NCBI GenBank assembly: GCA_038827615.1
Contig: JAWBNK010000001.1
Coordinates: 1-64,000, forward strand
DNA from: Thermosphaera sp.
GTDB taxonomy: Archaea > Thermoproteota > Thermoprotei_A > Sulfolobales > Desulfurococcaceae
Direction: 5' to 3'
DNA length: 64,000 nt
A program made the translations under genes and the position numbers. The notes beneath the pieces are model-generated. The model ran no database searches, was not told the DNA's origin, and saw only the letters and a list, made by a program, of their open reading frames with translations. Every line of letters starts with the position of its first letter. Position 1 is the stretch's first letter. Positions 24,540 through 34,405 of this stretch are shown here, piece after piece.

Positions 24540-25259
24540 ATGGGTAAGAGGCTTATAGTGCAGAGAAGGGGGCGCGGATCCCCTAACTTCAGGACGCCCG
24601 ACCACATACATGTTGCGCCGGCTAAATACCCGCTGGTAGCGTTCGACAAGACGTTCAAGGGCGTGGTGTCAGACTTCGTCCACGACCCCGGGAGATGGGT
24701 GCCGTTGGCTGAGATAGAGCTCGAGAACGGGCTGGTCTTCTACACTCCAGCGGTCGAGGGGATGTACAAGGGGCAAGTCGTAGAGATGGGTCCGTCGGCT
24801 AAACCCGTCCACGGGAACATCCTCCCGATAGGAGCAATACCCGAGGGCACGCAGGTATGCAATATCGAGAAGAACCCGGGCGACGGGGGCAGGTTCGTCA
24901 GAGCCAGCGGAACATACGCTATCATAGTGGGCAGGGCGGGAGGCAAGACCCAGGTCCAGCTTCCAAGCGGCAAGATAATCGAGGTTCCGAACGAGGCGAG
25001 AGCCACGGTCGGAGTGGTTGCGGGAGGCGGAAGGCTCGAGAAGCCTTTGCTCAAGGCTGGAGCAGCCCACTACAAGTGGAGCGCTAAGTCTAGATGGTGG
25101 CCCAGGGTCAGGGGCGTAGCAATGAACGCGGCTTTCCACCCGCACGGCGGCGGAAGCCACCAGCACGTTGGGAGGCCTTCAACAGTATCGAAGATGACTC
25201 CTCCGGGCAGGAAGGTTGGCCACATAGCGGCTCGGAGGACCGGGAGGAGGAAGGGCTAG
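24540..25259 (+). CDS. rpl2: 50S ribosomal protein L2
   Basis: MGKRLIVQRRGRGSPNFRTP start, then VHDPGRWVPLAEI and, near the end, WPRVRGVAMNAAFHPHGGGSHQHVGRPSTV, which holds the conserved His of the GGGxxxHxG region near the peptidyl-transferase centre. 239 aa, normal for archaea. The following 70-bp gap (TATATATTGG near 25283) looks like a promoter for the MoxR gene. Confidence 0.97.
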   Translation: MGKRLIVQRRGRGSPNFRTPDHIHVAPAKYPLVAFDKTFKGVVSDFVHDPGRWVPLAEIELENGLVFYTPAVEGMYKGQVVEMGPSAKPVHGNILPIGAIPEGTQVCNIEKNPGDGGRFVRASGTYAIIVGRAGGKTQVQLPSGKIIEVPNEARATVGVVAGGGRLEKPLLKAGAAHYKWSAKSRWWPRVRGVAMNAAFHPHGGGSHQHVGRPSTVSKMTPPGRKVGHIAARRTGRRKG

Positions 25260-25329
25260 CCCCTCCTTCTCGCTTTTTAGTATATATTGGCGTTACACAT
25301 CATCATTCATGTGATTAAGGTTTCTCCAA

Positions 25330-26253
25330 ATGCCCGCTTCCAATCCCCGCGAAGACCCCGTGGTGAAGAAGGTTTTCGAAACATACGACCCTGTCGTCAA
25401 GAAGAGGGAGAGAGTGAGAGACCCTGAGGAAATGATCGACTCGCTGAGGAGGGAGTTCAAGCTCGTCGTCAAGCCCCACGTGGTCTACTTAACCATTGCC
25501 TCCTTCATGAACAACAGGCCGGTCTTATTCGAGGGTCCGCCGGGGACGGGGAAGACCGAGATAGGGGAAGCAGTCCTATTCCTGTGGTCGGGCAAATCAC
25601 CCTTCATTCTTCCATGTAGCGAGAACTACGACGAGTACAGGGTGATAGGCGACTTCCACCCTGCAATGGCCATGGCGAAGGGGTTCAACGAGGAAAGCTT
25701 CGTCCCGAGACCCCTGCTCGCGGCTTTAATCATGGGTACTGGAGTATTGATCGACGAGATAAGGAGGAGTAGCGAGGAATTCCAGAACATGTTGCTCGAC
25801 ATAATAGATAAGAGGAGGATAGTGATCCCCGAGTTGAGGAAGGTCTACTCCCAGCCGAGCGATGACTTCCAGGTCATCTTGACCAGCAACCCCTTGGACA
25901 TCGCGCAGGGGGAGTTGAGCGACGCCTTCCTGAGGAGGGTTGTGAGAATAGAGTTCAAGTACCCCAGTGTCGAGGAGGAATACGAGATCGTCAGGCTGAA
26001 GCTCGGAGGCCTCGTAGAGAAGCTCAGCGACGAAGCCGTGCTCAAGGCCATTTCGATAGTCAATCACCTCAGGGATAAGGCGAACTATAAGCCCGGGATA
26101 TCGGACACCGTCACCTGGCTCACCATGGCGGCCCTGCTCGCCGAGGCGAGAGGGAAGAGCAGGGTCGGAGATGAGGAGTTGAAGCAGGCTGGTTTTTCAA
26201 CGCTGTATAAAAATCCCGAGGACGAGGATCTGATTAATGAGGTCCTGCGTTAG
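25330..26253 (+). CDS. MoxR-type AAA+ ATPase
   Basis: 307 aa AAA+ protein: Walker A GPPGTGKTE, Walker B GVLIDEIRR, sensor 1 LTSNP, and AFLRRVVRIEFKYP (arginine finger region). MoxR ATPases act as chaperones with VWA-domain partners, here the next gene, whose start overlaps this gene's end by 17 bp. The pair sits between L2 and S19, splitting the S10-type ribosomal cluster. An AT-rich gap before it suggests its own promoter. Confidence 0.88.
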   Translation: MPASNPREDPVVKKVFETYDPVVKKRERVRDPEEMIDSLRREFKLVVKPHVVYLTIASFMNNRPVLFEGPPGTGKTEIGEAVLFLWSGKSPFILPCSENYDEYRVIGDFHPAMAMAKGFNEESFVPRPLLAALIMGTGVLIDEIRRSSEEFQNMLLDIIDKRRIVIPELRKVYSQPSDDFQVILTSNPLDIAQGELSDAFLRRVVRIEFKYPSVEEEYEIVRLKLGGLVEKLSDEAVLKAISIVNHLRDKANYKPGISDTVTWLTMAALLAEARGKSRVGDEELKQAGFSTLYKNPEDEDLINEVLR

Positions 26254-28135
26254 CGAGAACCCCGACTCGCTGAAGAGGGAGCTCGTCAAAAGGATCGATG
26301 AACAGGTTTCAACAGCCTTCAGGGAGACGGGCTACACCGGGCTACCCGTGGATAAAATGCTCCTGTACGTGAAGCTGTGCATAACGCTTGAAGCCATTCT
26401 CAAGGACAAGGGGGGTTTGGAGGAGTATAAGGAGGCTGTTAAGCGGGCCCTCGGCATTAAACCGCCGGAGAAGCCCAGCGAGGAGTCCCTGGCTTCTTTC
26501 AGCGTAAACCACTCCTTTCAAGCAAAGCTCTCGAGGCTTAAGACCCTTAGGGTGTCGGACATATTGAGCAGGGATTCAACCCCGCAGGAGGTCATGGAGT
26601 ACATATGGTATAGGAAGACGGGCGTGATAAGGAGGCATAAGAGCGGCGGGTTCATCGTCGACGCTGAGAGGTTGAAGAGCGTGGGCAACAGGGGCTCTAT
26701 CACGGCTAGGGACATCAACAAGTACCTCGGCGAGATACCTAGCTCCCTATGGGGAAAGATAGTATCCGGGAGCATGCTCGAGAAGATGTCAAAGAGCGAG
26801 ATAATAGAGTTCGCGAGCAGGTTCTACGGTAGAAACCCCAGCATCGACAGGAGGATAGACCAAGAGGTCGCGTCGAGGTTGAGCTCGGGCTGGCCAATGA
26901 GCTTCGATGAGTACAGGAGGATCGAGAAGATCGTGAGCAAGGTCTCCAGCAGGATTAAAAGAGAGGCCATCCCACCCTACGCGCTACCCTTCATTAACAC
27001 GGGATCGTTGACCAGGGAGGAGTACTCCAGGCTCGTTGAAAGGCTAGAGGAGCTCCCGCTCAGGGACAGGTGGAGGATAGTTGACAAGATATACAGGAGC
27101 GACCAGCACGCGGGCCTCCTCAAGGACCTAGGGGCCTTTACGCTCGCCGGCGTTGGAAACCCTGAGAGATTGAGGGAGCCGTCGCGGTCTAAATCGCTCC
27201 TCGGGAAGGCCTTGATGAACTATATATCGTTCCTGCTTACAAGGGATCCATCATACCTCGACTACTCCCTGTACTTAGCCGGTAAGGTTGACCCCGACTC
27301 CCTGGAGCCGGGGCTCAGAAGGGTTTACGAGGGGCTGGTCTCCCGGGACTCCAAGAAGCTTTTAACAGCGATCGCTAGGCAGAACCCTGCCGAATCCGTT
27401 GAAGCCCTATCCTACAAGGTCTGGGAGCACGCGTCCCTCCAAGGCAGGCTCGAGCTAGAGCCCGGCGTCCTCAAGAGAGCGGTTGAAATAGGATGCGCGA
27501 TCCTCAACAGGGCGTGGTCCAGCAGGGGAAGGAGGGCTGAGCTGAAGCCTTCGACCGTGAAGGGGAGGGTTGATGTCAGGAAGACCATGTATAGGCGCGT
27601 CAGAATGGACGACACCATCCTATACAGGAGGAGGGAGAGGAGAGCCAGGGTGGTCGGAGTCGTTGACGTCAGCGGGAGCATGTCGAGGTTCTCCCTATGG
27701 TCGATCCTCTCCCTGGCCTCCATATCCCCGGTTCTAAGCGGAGTCGTAATATTCTCCGAGAAGCCGACGGTCTACAAGGGGCCTGGTTCGAAGTCGCAGA
27801 AGCTAGTGGTAAGGTACTTGGAGAACCTGTTCCGCCACGGCTTCAAAGGATACACTAACATATCCAGCGCCCTCAGGGAGGCCTACAGGTTCTGCGTTAG
27901 AACGGGTTCGAACACCATTGTCTTGTTCAGCGACCTCCAGCAGACGGTTCAAGACGTTGACCCGTGGATCGAAGCCGGGAACATCGCGGCTAAGGGGCTG
28001 AGGATAATAGTTTTTGCCCCCTCTCGAACCGATGAGAAAGTAGTGGACTTGATGAAGAGGGCTGGCTGCCTGGTTGAAACAGTGCCGAGCCCTGAGAAGA
28101 TACCAAAGATTTTAAAAAGGAAATTAAATGTTTAA
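26237..28135 (+). CDS. VWA-domain protein, MoxR partner (CoxE-like)
   Basis: 632 aa. A long, mostly helical and basic N-terminal part of about 460 residues without a recognised domain precedes a von Willebrand factor A domain with an intact MIDAS site: DVSGSMS near residue 475, the Thr of GYTNISSAL, and LFSDLQQ. The layout (helical part, RRERRARVVGVVDVSGSMS) is that of VWA proteins paired with MoxR ATPases, thought to remodel or metallate protein complexes. ATG inside the end of the MoxR gene. Client unknown. Confidence 0.82.
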   Translation: MRSCVSENPDSLKRELVKRIDEQVSTAFRETGYTGLPVDKMLLYVKLCITLEAILKDKGGLEEYKEAVKRALGIKPPEKPSEESLASFSVNHSFQAKLSRLKTLRVSDILSRDSTPQEVMEYIWYRKTGVIRRHKSGGFIVDAERLKSVGNRGSITARDINKYLGEIPSSLWGKIVSGSMLEKMSKSEIIEFASRFYGRNPSIDRRIDQEVASRLSSGWPMSFDEYRRIEKIVSKVSSRIKREAIPPYALPFINTGSLTREEYSRLVERLEELPLRDRWRIVDKIYRSDQHAGLLKDLGAFTLAGVGNPERLREPSRSKSLLGKALMNYISFLLTRDPSYLDYSLYLAGKVDPDSLEPGLRRVYEGLVSRDSKKLLTAIARQNPAESVEALSYKVWEHASLQGRLELEPGVLKRAVEIGCAILNRAWSSRGRRAELKPSTVKGRVDVRKTMYRRVRMDDTILYRRRERRARVVGVVDVSGSMSRFSLWSILSLASISPVLSGVVIFSEKPTVYKGPGSKSQKLVVRYLENLFRHGFKGYTNISSALREAYRFCVRTGSNTIVLFSDLQQTVQDVDPWIEAGNIAAKGLRIIVFAPSRTDEKVVDLMKRAGCLVETVPSPEKIPKILKRKLNV

Positions 28136-28191
28136 AATACAGTCTAGCTTAGATTTAGTTAACACAATGCTTACGCGCTAGGTGAACAGGG

Positions 28192-28629
28192 TTGACGCTG
28201 AGCTTGCAGGACATGCCGGTTGAATGGAGGAAGTTTAAATACAGAGGCTACAGCCTCGAGGAGCTACTGAACATGCCGATGGACGATTTAATCAACCTGC
28301 TCTCCTCGAGGCAGAGGAGGAGCTTGAAAAGGGGTCTAACTAGGGCCCAGATCAGGCTTCTAGCCAGGATTAGAAGGGTCCGCAGCAACCCCGAGCTCGC
28401 CAAGAAGGGCGTCATTAAGACTCACGTGAGGGACATGGTCATCCTCCCCGAGATGATTGGTTTAACCATCGCGGTGTACAACGGCAAGGAGTTCATTCCA
28501 GTCAAGATATCGCCGGAGATGATTGGGCACTACCTCGGCGAGTTCAGCATAACCACGAAGAAGGTTACTCACGGAGAACCGGGTTTGAAGGCTACTCGTA
28601 GCAGCAGGTTCGTAGCGCTGGCTAAGTAG
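28192..28629 (+). CDS. rps19: 30S ribosomal protein S19
   Basis: [36 protein letters not shown] is the archaeal N-terminus; [52 protein letters not shown] is the S19 core. 145 aa, TTG start with GGTG seven bases upstream. First gene of the second block of the ribosomal cluster, after the MoxR/VWA pair. Confidence 0.96.
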   Translation: MTLSLQDMPVEWRKFKYRGYSLEELLNMPMDDLINLLSSRQRRSLKRGLTRAQIRLLARIRRVRSNPELAKKGVIKTHVRDMVILPEMIGLTIAVYNGKEFIPVKISPEMIGHYLGEFSITTKKVTHGEPGLKATRSSRFVALAK

Positions 28630-28637
28630 GTGGTATC

Positions 28638-29111
28638 ATGCCCACATGGCACTACTCCGTTAGCTTCATGGATGAGTCGAAGATTGCTAAGGCGGCTAGA
28701 ATCGATATCCCTGTTTCAATAAAGTATATGAGGGAGATAGCCTACACCCTGAAGGGCATGAAGCTCCAGGACGCGATAAGGTTTCTCGAGGACGTTTTGA
28801 AGATGAAGCAAGCGGTGCCCTTCAGAAGATATACGGGGAAGCTGAGCCATAAGAGGGGGCTTGCGGACAGGTTTAAATGGCCCATAGGCAGGTACCCGGT
28901 TAAGGGCGCCAGGTACATGCTGGAGGTATTGAGGAATGTTGAAGCCAACGCCGAGAACAAGGGGTTGGATAAGGACAAGCTCGTCATAATCCACATAGCT
29001 GCTCACAAGGGGATGACTATTAAAAGGTACATGCCCAGGGCTTTCGGCAGGGCCACTCCCAAGTACAGGAGGCTAAGCAACGTGGAGGTAGTGGTCAGAG
29101 AGGTGGGCTAG
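28638..29111 (+). CDS. rpl22: 50S ribosomal protein L22
   Basis: Tunnel-lining protein. ARIDIPVSIKYMREIAYTLKGMKLQDAIRFLEDVLKMKQAVPFRRYT and HIAAHKGMTIKRYMPRAFGRATPKYRRLSNVEVVV match the archaeal L22/L17e pattern. 157 aa; ATG with GGTGG upstream, one base before the rps3 ATG region. Confidence 0.97.
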   Translation: MPTWHYSVSFMDESKIAKAARIDIPVSIKYMREIAYTLKGMKLQDAIRFLEDVLKMKQAVPFRRYTGKLSHKRGLADRFKWPIGRYPVKGARYMLEVLRNVEANAENKGLDKDKLVIIHIAAHKGMTIKRYMPRAFGRATPKYRRLSNVEVVVREVG

Positions 29112-29112
29112 G

Positions 29113-29793
29113 ATGGTTGGTCCAAGGGTTAAATCCTACTTTCTCTCATATGGTTTGAAGAAGCTCATGATAGACGAGTTCCTAGCGAACTATTTCAAAG
29201 ACGCTGGGTACGCCGGCGTTGAAGTATTCAGGACTCCCACGGGGCACAGGGTGGTGGTATACGCTGAGTACCCTGGGAGACTGATCGGGCGCGGAGGAAG
29301 CGTAATAAAGAAGTTGACGACCATACTGCAGACTCGCTTCGGGCTGGAGAACGTGAACATAACCGTCTCGCCGGTAATGGATCCCGACTTGAACGCGAGA
29401 GTGGTCGCGTTCAGGATCGTCAGGGCCCTCGAGAAGGAGATACCCTTCAGGAGGGTCATGATGGGAATGCTGAAGAGGATAATGGATGCTGGCGCAGTGG
29501 GCGCCGAGATCATCATCAGCGGTAAGCTGAGAGGCGAGAGGGCTACTTACGAGAAGATGAGGGTTGGAAAGATATACAAGGCTGGAGAACCCGTCGAATA
29601 CATCGTCGACAGGGCCGTCGCGAGAGCCCTGTTGAAGCCCGGTATATACGGTGTAGAGGTATTGATCGTTAAGCCGGGGATAAGGCTCCCAGACCACGTG
29701 GAGATAAAATCCGTTAAACCGGAGGCTTTGAAGCAAGCCCCGGCGGCAGGGGAGCAGGAGTCGCCCGTGGAGGGTGGTGGAGTTGAAGGCTGA
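29113..29793 (+). CDS. rps3: 30S ribosomal protein S3
   Basis: Type-2 KH domain with [19 protein letters not shown] (GxxG loop) and C-terminal domain [23 protein letters not shown]. 226 aa with a Pro/Glu-rich tail. The last 20 bp overlap the start of rpl29, implying coupled translation. Confidence 0.97.
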   Translation: MVGPRVKSYFLSYGLKKLMIDEFLANYFKDAGYAGVEVFRTPTGHRVVVYAEYPGRLIGRGGSVIKKLTTILQTRFGLENVNITVSPVMDPDLNARVVAFRIVRALEKEIPFRRVMMGMLKRIMDAGAVGAEIIISGKLRGERATYEKMRVGKIYKAGEPVEYIVDRAVARALLKPGIYGVEVLIVKPGIRLPDHVEIKSVKPEALKQAPAAGEQESPVEGGGVEG

Positions 29794-30022
29794 CGAGATA
29801 AGGAAGATGAGCCCTGAGGAGAGGATGGTTAAGCTTAACGAGCTCAGGCTCGAGCTTGTTAAGCTGAGGCTTCAGTCCAAGCTTGGAACGCTCACTAACA
29901 CTGCTAGAATAAGGAACGTTAGAAGGGATATTGCAAGGATCCTCACAGTGATGCGCGAGGAAGCCGGTAGGGTTGTGAAAGAGGAGAAGGAGGGCGGTGT
30001 TGTTGAAGAGGAGAAGCAGTAA
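29774..30022 (+). CDS. rpl29: 50S ribosomal protein L29
   Basis: Small helical-hairpin protein: [29 protein letters not shown] and [20 protein letters not shown] are typical. GTG starts at 29774 or 29777, both inside rps3. The C-terminal tail is Glu/Val/Lys-rich ([16 protein letters not shown]). Overlaps rnp1 by about 26 bp. Confidence 0.95.
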   Translation: MVELKADEIRKMSPEERMVKLNELRLELVKLRLQSKLGTLTNTARIRNVRRDIARILTVMREEAGRVVKEEKEGGVVEEEKQ

Positions 30023-30278
30023 TCTACTATACCATGAACTCATCGGGTTGAAAGCCAGGATCCTCGAGTACCCGGACCCGTCTATTAAGGGTTTTCAGGG
30101 GGAAGTAGTCGATGAGACCCTTAAAACCCTCGTGCTCAGCGACGGCTCCCGTAGGATTAGGGTTTTCAAGGAAAACGGTGTTTTCATGTTTACTCTTCCG
30201 AGTGGTGAAAACGTGATTATTAAAGGGTTTAAGTTATTGGGTAGACCATGGGATCGTGTTAAAATGGTTTTGAGGTAG
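29997..30278 (+). CDS. rnp1: Ribonuclease P protein component 1 (Rpp29/Pop4)
   Basis: Protein subunit of RNase P for tRNA 5' maturation. [39 protein letters not shown] and an SH3/Sm-like barrel ending [12 protein letters not shown]-type residues ([14 protein letters not shown]) identify archaeal Rnp1, normally located between L29 and S17, as here. Start at GTG 29997 or the TTG codons immediately after it. 93 aa. Confidence 0.93.
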   Translation: MLLKRRSSNLLYHELIGLKARILEYPDPSIKGFQGEVVDETLKTLVLSDGSRRIRVFKENGVFMFTLPSGENVIIKGFKLLGRPWDRVKMVLR

Positions 30279-30284
30279 GTTTAC

Positions 30285-30638
30285 ATGAGCAGGAGCCAGG
30301 TCAACAATATAGGTTTAGAGGGGATCAACCCTCCGGAGAGGAGCTGTGAAGACCCGAAGTGCCCCTGGCACGGACACGTGAAGGTTAGAGGAGTAGTGCT
30401 GACTGGAGTTGTAAGTAAGAGGAAGGCTCACGGAATGGTCGTCGTGAGGCACGACTACCTCCACTATGTGAAGAAGTACATGAGGTATGAGAAGAGGAAG
30501 AAGCACATACACGCTCACCTCCCGCCATGCATTGAGGTGGGAGAGGGAGACGTGGTAGTCATAGGGGAGACCAGGCCCTTGGCTAAGACTGTTTCATTCG
30601 TCGTGCTGGGAGTAGTTAAGAAGGCGGGTGTTGTGTAA
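30285..30638 (+). CDS. rps17: 30S ribosomal protein S17
   Basis: OB-fold rRNA-binding protein: [62 protein letters not shown] is the archaeal S17/S11e core, [20 protein letters not shown] the end. 117 aa. TAATG overlap with rpl14. Confidence 0.97.
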   Translation: MSRSQVNNIGLEGINPPERSCEDPKCPWHGHVKVRGVVLTGVVSKRKAHGMVVVRHDYLHYVKKYMRYEKRKKHIHAHLPPCIEVGEGDVVVIGETRPLAKTVSFVVLGVVKKAGVV

Positions 30639-31066
30639 TGGGTGCGAAGAGAGCGGTAGCGGGTAAGCCGGCCTTCTCCAGAAGGAGGATTAACACCGGG
30701 CTGCAGGTTCAAACCGTTGCTAAAGTCGCCGATAACAGCGGAGCCAAGGAAGTCATGATCGTCGGCGTTCCAGGCTATCATGGAAGGCTTAGAAGGGTAC
30801 CCCCTGCAGGCGTCGGCGACTTAGTCGTCGTCAGCGTTAAGAAGGGAATACCCGAGATGAGGAAGCAGATCTTCAAAGCAATAGTCGTTAGGCAGAGGAG
30901 ACCGTACAAGAGAGCCGACGGAACCTGGATAGCTTTCGAGGACAACGCTGTAGTGATACTCACTCCAGAGGGTACGCCAAAGGGAAGCGAGATAAGGGGA
31001 CCCATAGCTAGAGAGGCCGCTGAGAGATGGCCTCAGATAGCTAACCTGGCTTCAATGATAATATAG
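30638..31066 (+). CDS. rpl14: 50S ribosomal protein L14
   Basis: [61 protein letters not shown] is the L14/L23e core; it ends [24 protein letters not shown]. 142 aa; ATG overlaps the rps17 stop. Confidence 0.97.
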   Translation: MGAKRAVAGKPAFSRRRINTGLQVQTVAKVADNSGAKEVMIVGVPGYHGRLRRVPPAGVGDLVVVSVKKGIPEMRKQIFKAIVVRQRRPYKRADGTWIAFEDNAVVILTPEGTPKGSEIRGPIAREAAERWPQIANLASMII

Positions 31067-31077
31067 GGGGTGTTAAA

Positions 31078-31479
31078 ATGTCCGTTACAACGTCTCGCAA
31101 ACCCGGGAAGCAGAGGAAAGCCCTGGCTGAAATGCCTCTTCACTTGAGGAGGAAGCTTTTGACGGCGCCGCTCAGCGATGAGCTGGTTGAAAAGTACGGG
31201 GTTAAAAGGCTACCAGTGAGGAAGGGGGATACTGTGCTCGTGGTTAGGGGAGACTTCACGGGGCATGAGGGTAAGGTGGTGAGGGTCGACTTGAAGAGGA
31301 CGCGGATACATGTTGAAGGGGTTCAGAGGAAGAAGGCGGATGGAACCCCTGTTTACGTCCCAATTCACCCGAGCAAGGTCGTGATCACTAAGCTGGACTT
31401 AAGCGATAAGCTCCGCCTGGAGGTAATTGAGAGGCGGAGGGTTAAGGCTCCCGAGGAGCAGGAGAAGAAGGGTGAGTGA
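31078..31479 (+). CDS. rpl24: 50S ribosomal protein L24
   Basis: KOW-motif protein: [65 protein letters not shown]. 133 aa with a charged C-terminal tail. ATG with GGGGGTG upstream. Confidence 0.97.
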   Translation: MSVTTSRKPGKQRKALAEMPLHLRRKLLTAPLSDELVEKYGVKRLPVRKGDTVLVVRGDFTGHEGKVVRVDLKRTRIHVEGVQRKKADGTPVYVPIHPSKVVITKLDLSDKLRLEVIERRRVKAPEEQEKKGE

Positions 31480-31481
31480 GA

Positions 31482-32240
31482 ATGGGCAGTATGGGCGGCA
31501 GCAGGCATTTAAAATCAATCGCGGCTCCAAGGTATTGGCCGATACTCAGGAAGGAGTACAAGTGGGCGGTAAAGCCGAGCCCGGGGCCCCACGCAGTAGC
31601 CAGGTCCATCCCGTTGCTGCTGATCGTCAGGGACGTTCTAAGGCTCGCTAAGACGGGTAAGGAGGCCCGGAGGCTCATAGCGGAGGGCTACTTTAAGATC
31701 GATGGTAAAGTCAGGAGGAACTACAAGTTCCCTGTTGGAATGATGGATGTTATCGAAGTCGTCGGCGCGAACGAGTACTACAGGGTTGTGCCAGTCCCCT
31801 CCAAAGTCCTGGACCTTGTGAAGATAGACAAGGATGAAGCGTCATTTAAGCTCGCTAGAATCGAGGATAAGACAACCGTTAAGGACGGGCACATTCAGCT
31901 GAACCTTCACGACGGAAGGAACATATTGATCAGGGTGAATGATCCTCGAAACCCGGTCGAGGACGTCTACGACACGCTTGGAGTGCTACAGATCAGTGTT
32001 CCAGGACAAGAGGTCCTGAACTACATACCGTTGAAGGAGGGAGTGATCGCCATAATCTCGGGTGGTAGAAACGTCGGCAGAGTCGGTAAGATAGTCTCCA
32101 TCCACAGGGGCATGAGGAGGCACAGGAGTATCGTGACCATCGAGGACAAGTCGGGTGCGAGATTCCAGACGAGCCTTGACTACATCTTCCCGATAGGCTT
32201 GGAGAAGCCGTTGATAAAGCTGCCTGAGGGTGCTTGGTGA
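31482..32240 (+). CDS. rps4e: 30S ribosomal protein S4e
   Basis: Archaeal/eukaryotic-type S4: [34 protein letters not shown], an S4 RNA-binding region ([40 protein letters not shown]) and a C-terminal KOW-like part ([16 protein letters not shown]). Start ATG 31482 with AAGGGTG upstream; GTG 31476 lies within that site. 252 aa. Stop overlaps rpl5 ATG. Confidence 0.96.
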   Translation: MGSMGGSRHLKSIAAPRYWPILRKEYKWAVKPSPGPHAVARSIPLLLIVRDVLRLAKTGKEARRLIAEGYFKIDGKVRRNYKFPVGMMDVIEVVGANEYYRVVPVPSKVLDLVKIDKDEASFKLARIEDKTTVKDGHIQLNLHDGRNILIRVNDPRNPVEDVYDTLGVLQISVPGQEVLNYIPLKEGVIAIISGGRNVGRVGKIVSIHRGMRRHRSIVTIEDKSGARFQTSLDYIFPIGLEKPLIKLPEGAW

Positions 32241-32809
32241 TGTCGGTCCTTTTGTCGCCGGATGTTGAAAAGAAGATCGTTGAGAAATGGAGCACTAATC
32301 CAATGCTCAAGCCCAGGATAAGCAAGGTTACAGTGAACATTGGCTTGGGAGCTGAGACAGATAAGCTTCCCAAGGCCCTCAAGGTTCTCGAGGAGATAAC
32401 TGGAGCCAAGCCGGTTCCGAGGAGGGCAAAGAAGACCATTAAAGACTTCAACATCAGGAAAGGCGAGAATATCGCGGCCATCGTGACGTTGAGAGGCGAG
32501 AAGGCCCGTAGCTTCCTGCGGAAAGTCTTCGAAACCCTCGGCTACAGGTTGAAGGCATCCTACTTCGACGACTACGGTAACGTGAGCGTCGGCATTAAGG
32601 AGCACATCCACATTCCAGGGGTAAGGTATGACCCAGAGATAGGTGTTTTCGGAATGGACGTTGCAATAACCATTGAGAGGCCCGGTTACAGGATTATGAG
32701 GAGGAAGCGTTGCAGGAAGAAGAGGGTTCCGAGGAGGCACCGCGTGAACAAGCTGGAGGCAATGGTTTTCCTGAGGAATGAGTTCGGAGTTGAAATAGTG
32801 GGTGAGTAG
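32240..32809 (+). CDS. rpl5: 50S ribosomal protein L5
   Basis: 5S rRNA-binding protein. [52 protein letters not shown] and [35 protein letters not shown] are conserved L5/L11e tracts. ATG 32240 overlaps the rps4e stop (TGATG). 189 aa. Confidence 0.97.
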   Translation: MSVLLSPDVEKKIVEKWSTNPMLKPRISKVTVNIGLGAETDKLPKALKVLEEITGAKPVPRRAKKTIKDFNIRKGENIAAIVTLRGEKARSFLRKVFETLGYRLKASYFDDYGNVSVGIKEHIHIPGVRYDPEIGVFGMDVAITIERPGYRIMRRKRCRKKRVPRRHRVNKLEAMVFLRNEFGVEIVGE

Positions 32810-32811
32810 GC

Positions 32812-32976
32812 ATGGGCAAGTTTAAACCCCCGAAAACATACAAGTATGGTCGCGGAGTACAAGAATGCCAGAGATGCGGCTCCAGGGACGCGGTCATCCA
32901 AGCCTACGGGATATACTTGTGCAGGCAGTGCTTCAGGGAGGTCGCGTCGACGATAGGGTTTAAGAAGTACAGTTAA
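32812..32976 (+). CDS. rps14: 30S ribosomal protein S14 (zinc type)
   Basis: 54-residue protein, MGKFKPPKTYKYGRGVQECQ opening, with CQRC and CRQC providing a zinc site and FREVASTIGFKKYS at the end, as in archaeal S14/S29e. It starts two bases after the rpl5 stop with GAGTAGG upstream and is followed by a 39-bp gap before rps8. Confidence 0.96.
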   Translation: MGKFKPPKTYKYGRGVQECQRCGSRDAVIQAYGIYLCRQCFREVASTIGFKKYS

Positions 32977-33015
32977 AAAGGTGGTGTTTGAATCTTAAGA
33001 GGGAGGTGTTAGCGC

Positions 33016-33417
33016 ATGGTTGTCATGGATGTGCTTTCAAACGCTCTTTCGGCGATATACAACGCCGAGGTAAGGGCCAAGAGCGAGGTAGTGCTTTGGC
33101 CGGCTTCTAAGCTCGTTTTAAACGTTTTGAGAGTTTTGCAGAGAGAGGGATACATCGGCGAGTTCGAATATATCGATGATGGTAGATGGGGTAAGATCAA
33201 GGTACAGTTGCTTGGCAGGATCAACAAGATCGGGGTCGTGAAGCCCAGGCACCCGGTGTCCTACAGGGAGCTCGAGGAGTTCCCGGAGTGGCTTAAAAGG
33301 TATCTGCCGGCTTACAATATTGGAATACTAATAGTCAGTACACCCCAGGGCGTCATGTCCCATAAGGAAGCCGTTGAGAAGAAGACGGGCGGCGTGCTAC
33401 TAGGGTATTGCTACTGA
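33016..33417 (+). CDS. rps8: 30S ribosomal protein S8
   Basis: [76 protein letters not shown] and [32 protein letters not shown], the complete archaeal S8/S15Ae. 133 aa; GGGAGGTG precedes the ATG by about 10 bases. Confidence 0.97.
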   Translation: MVVMDVLSNALSAIYNAEVRAKSEVVLWPASKLVLNVLRVLQREGYIGEFEYIDDGRWGKIKVQLLGRINKIGVVKPRHPVSYRELEEFPEWLKRYLPAYNIGILIVSTPQGVMSHKEAVEKKTGGVLLGYCY

Positions 33418-33428
33418 GGTGTTTACTC

Positions 33429-33983
33429 ATGGTTAAAAGACTCCACGTGGTCGAAACCGTTGAAATCCCCCAAGGGGTTTCAGTCACCGTTGAAGGCTCA
33501 AAGGTGATAGTTAAGGGTCCCAAAGGGGAGACTTCAAGGGACTTCTCCCATGCGCGGGACGTGTTAATCAGGGTTGAAGAAGGCAGAGCAGTTGTCGAAG
33601 CATTTCTAGCCGACAGGAAGAAGAAGGCTCTAGTGGGTACGGTGGCAGCCCACATTAGAAACATGATAACCGGTGTGACCAAAGGATACGTTTACAAGCT
33701 CAAAATCATATCATCCCACTTCCCCATGACCGTTGTAGTCGACGAGAAGAACGGGGTCGTGAGGATAAAGAACTTCATAGGTGAGAAGGCGGATAGGATT
33801 GCCAAGATACATGGAAGAGTTAAGGTGAAAGTGAGCGGTAGCGACGTCATAGTCGAGGGAGTCGATATTGAGGAGGTAGGTTTAACGGCTGCCAGCATTG
33901 AGAGGGCCACGAGGATACCCGACAGGGATAGGCGTGTTTTCTCGGATGGAATATTCATTTACGAGAAGGGTGAGGCTTCATGA
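33429..33983 (+). CDS. rpl6: 50S ribosomal protein L6
   Basis: Two L6 repeats: VEIPQGVSVTVEGSKVIVKGPKGETSRDF and FPMTVVVDEKNGVVRIKNFIGEKADRIAKIHGRVKVKVSGSDVIVEG, with ATRIPDRDRRVFSDGIFIYEK at the end. Start at ATG 33429 with GGTG upstream; a start at 33408 lies within rps8. 184 aa; the last bases overlap rpl32e (ATGA). Confidence 0.97.
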   Translation: MVKRLHVVETVEIPQGVSVTVEGSKVIVKGPKGETSRDFSHARDVLIRVEEGRAVVEAFLADRKKKALVGTVAAHIRNMITGVTKGYVYKLKIISSHFPMTVVVDEKNGVVRIKNFIGEKADRIAKIHGRVKVKVSGSDVIVEGVDIEEVGLTAASIERATRIPDRDRRVFSDGIFIYEKGEAS

Positions 33984-34405
33984 GCACCGACTTCGAGAGA
34001 TTATTGAAGCTGAGAAACGAGATGAACAGGGATAGGCCGGAGTTCCTGAGGCATTTGTGGTGGAAGAAGCCGAAGTTTAAGAACGACCCTAAGTGGAGGA
34101 AGCCAAAGGGAATAGACAACAAGATGAAGAGGCAGTTGAAGGGCTTCCCGCCGATAGTTAAGATAGGTTACAGGGGCCCAGCTCTCGTAAGAGGACTCCA
34201 TCCCACCGGCCTTAAGCCCGCAGTAGTTCACAATAAGAGCGAGCTTGAAGCCTTGGATCCTGCTACGACGATAGTCTACATAGCTGGTAGCGTTGGGTTG
34301 AGGAAGCGAATGGAGATTTATGAAGCAGCTGCTTCAAAAGGCTTCAGGGTTGCAAACCCGCCGAGAATCATTCAGCCGCAGGCTAAGGGAGGTGTTGTCG
34401 GATGA
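33980..34405 (+). CDS. rpl32e: 50S ribosomal protein L32e
   Basis: PEFLRHLWWKKPKFKNDPKWRKPKGIDNKMKRQLKGFPPIVKIGYRGPALVRGLHPTGL is diagnostic. 141 aa. ATGA overlaps with both neighbours (rpl6 and rpl19e) imply coupled translation. Confidence 0.97.
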   Translation: MSTDFERLLKLRNEMNRDRPEFLRHLWWKKPKFKNDPKWRKPKGIDNKMKRQLKGFPPIVKIGYRGPALVRGLHPTGLKPAVVHNKSELEALDPATTIVYIAGSVGLRKRMEIYEAAASKGFRVANPPRIIQPQAKGGVVG

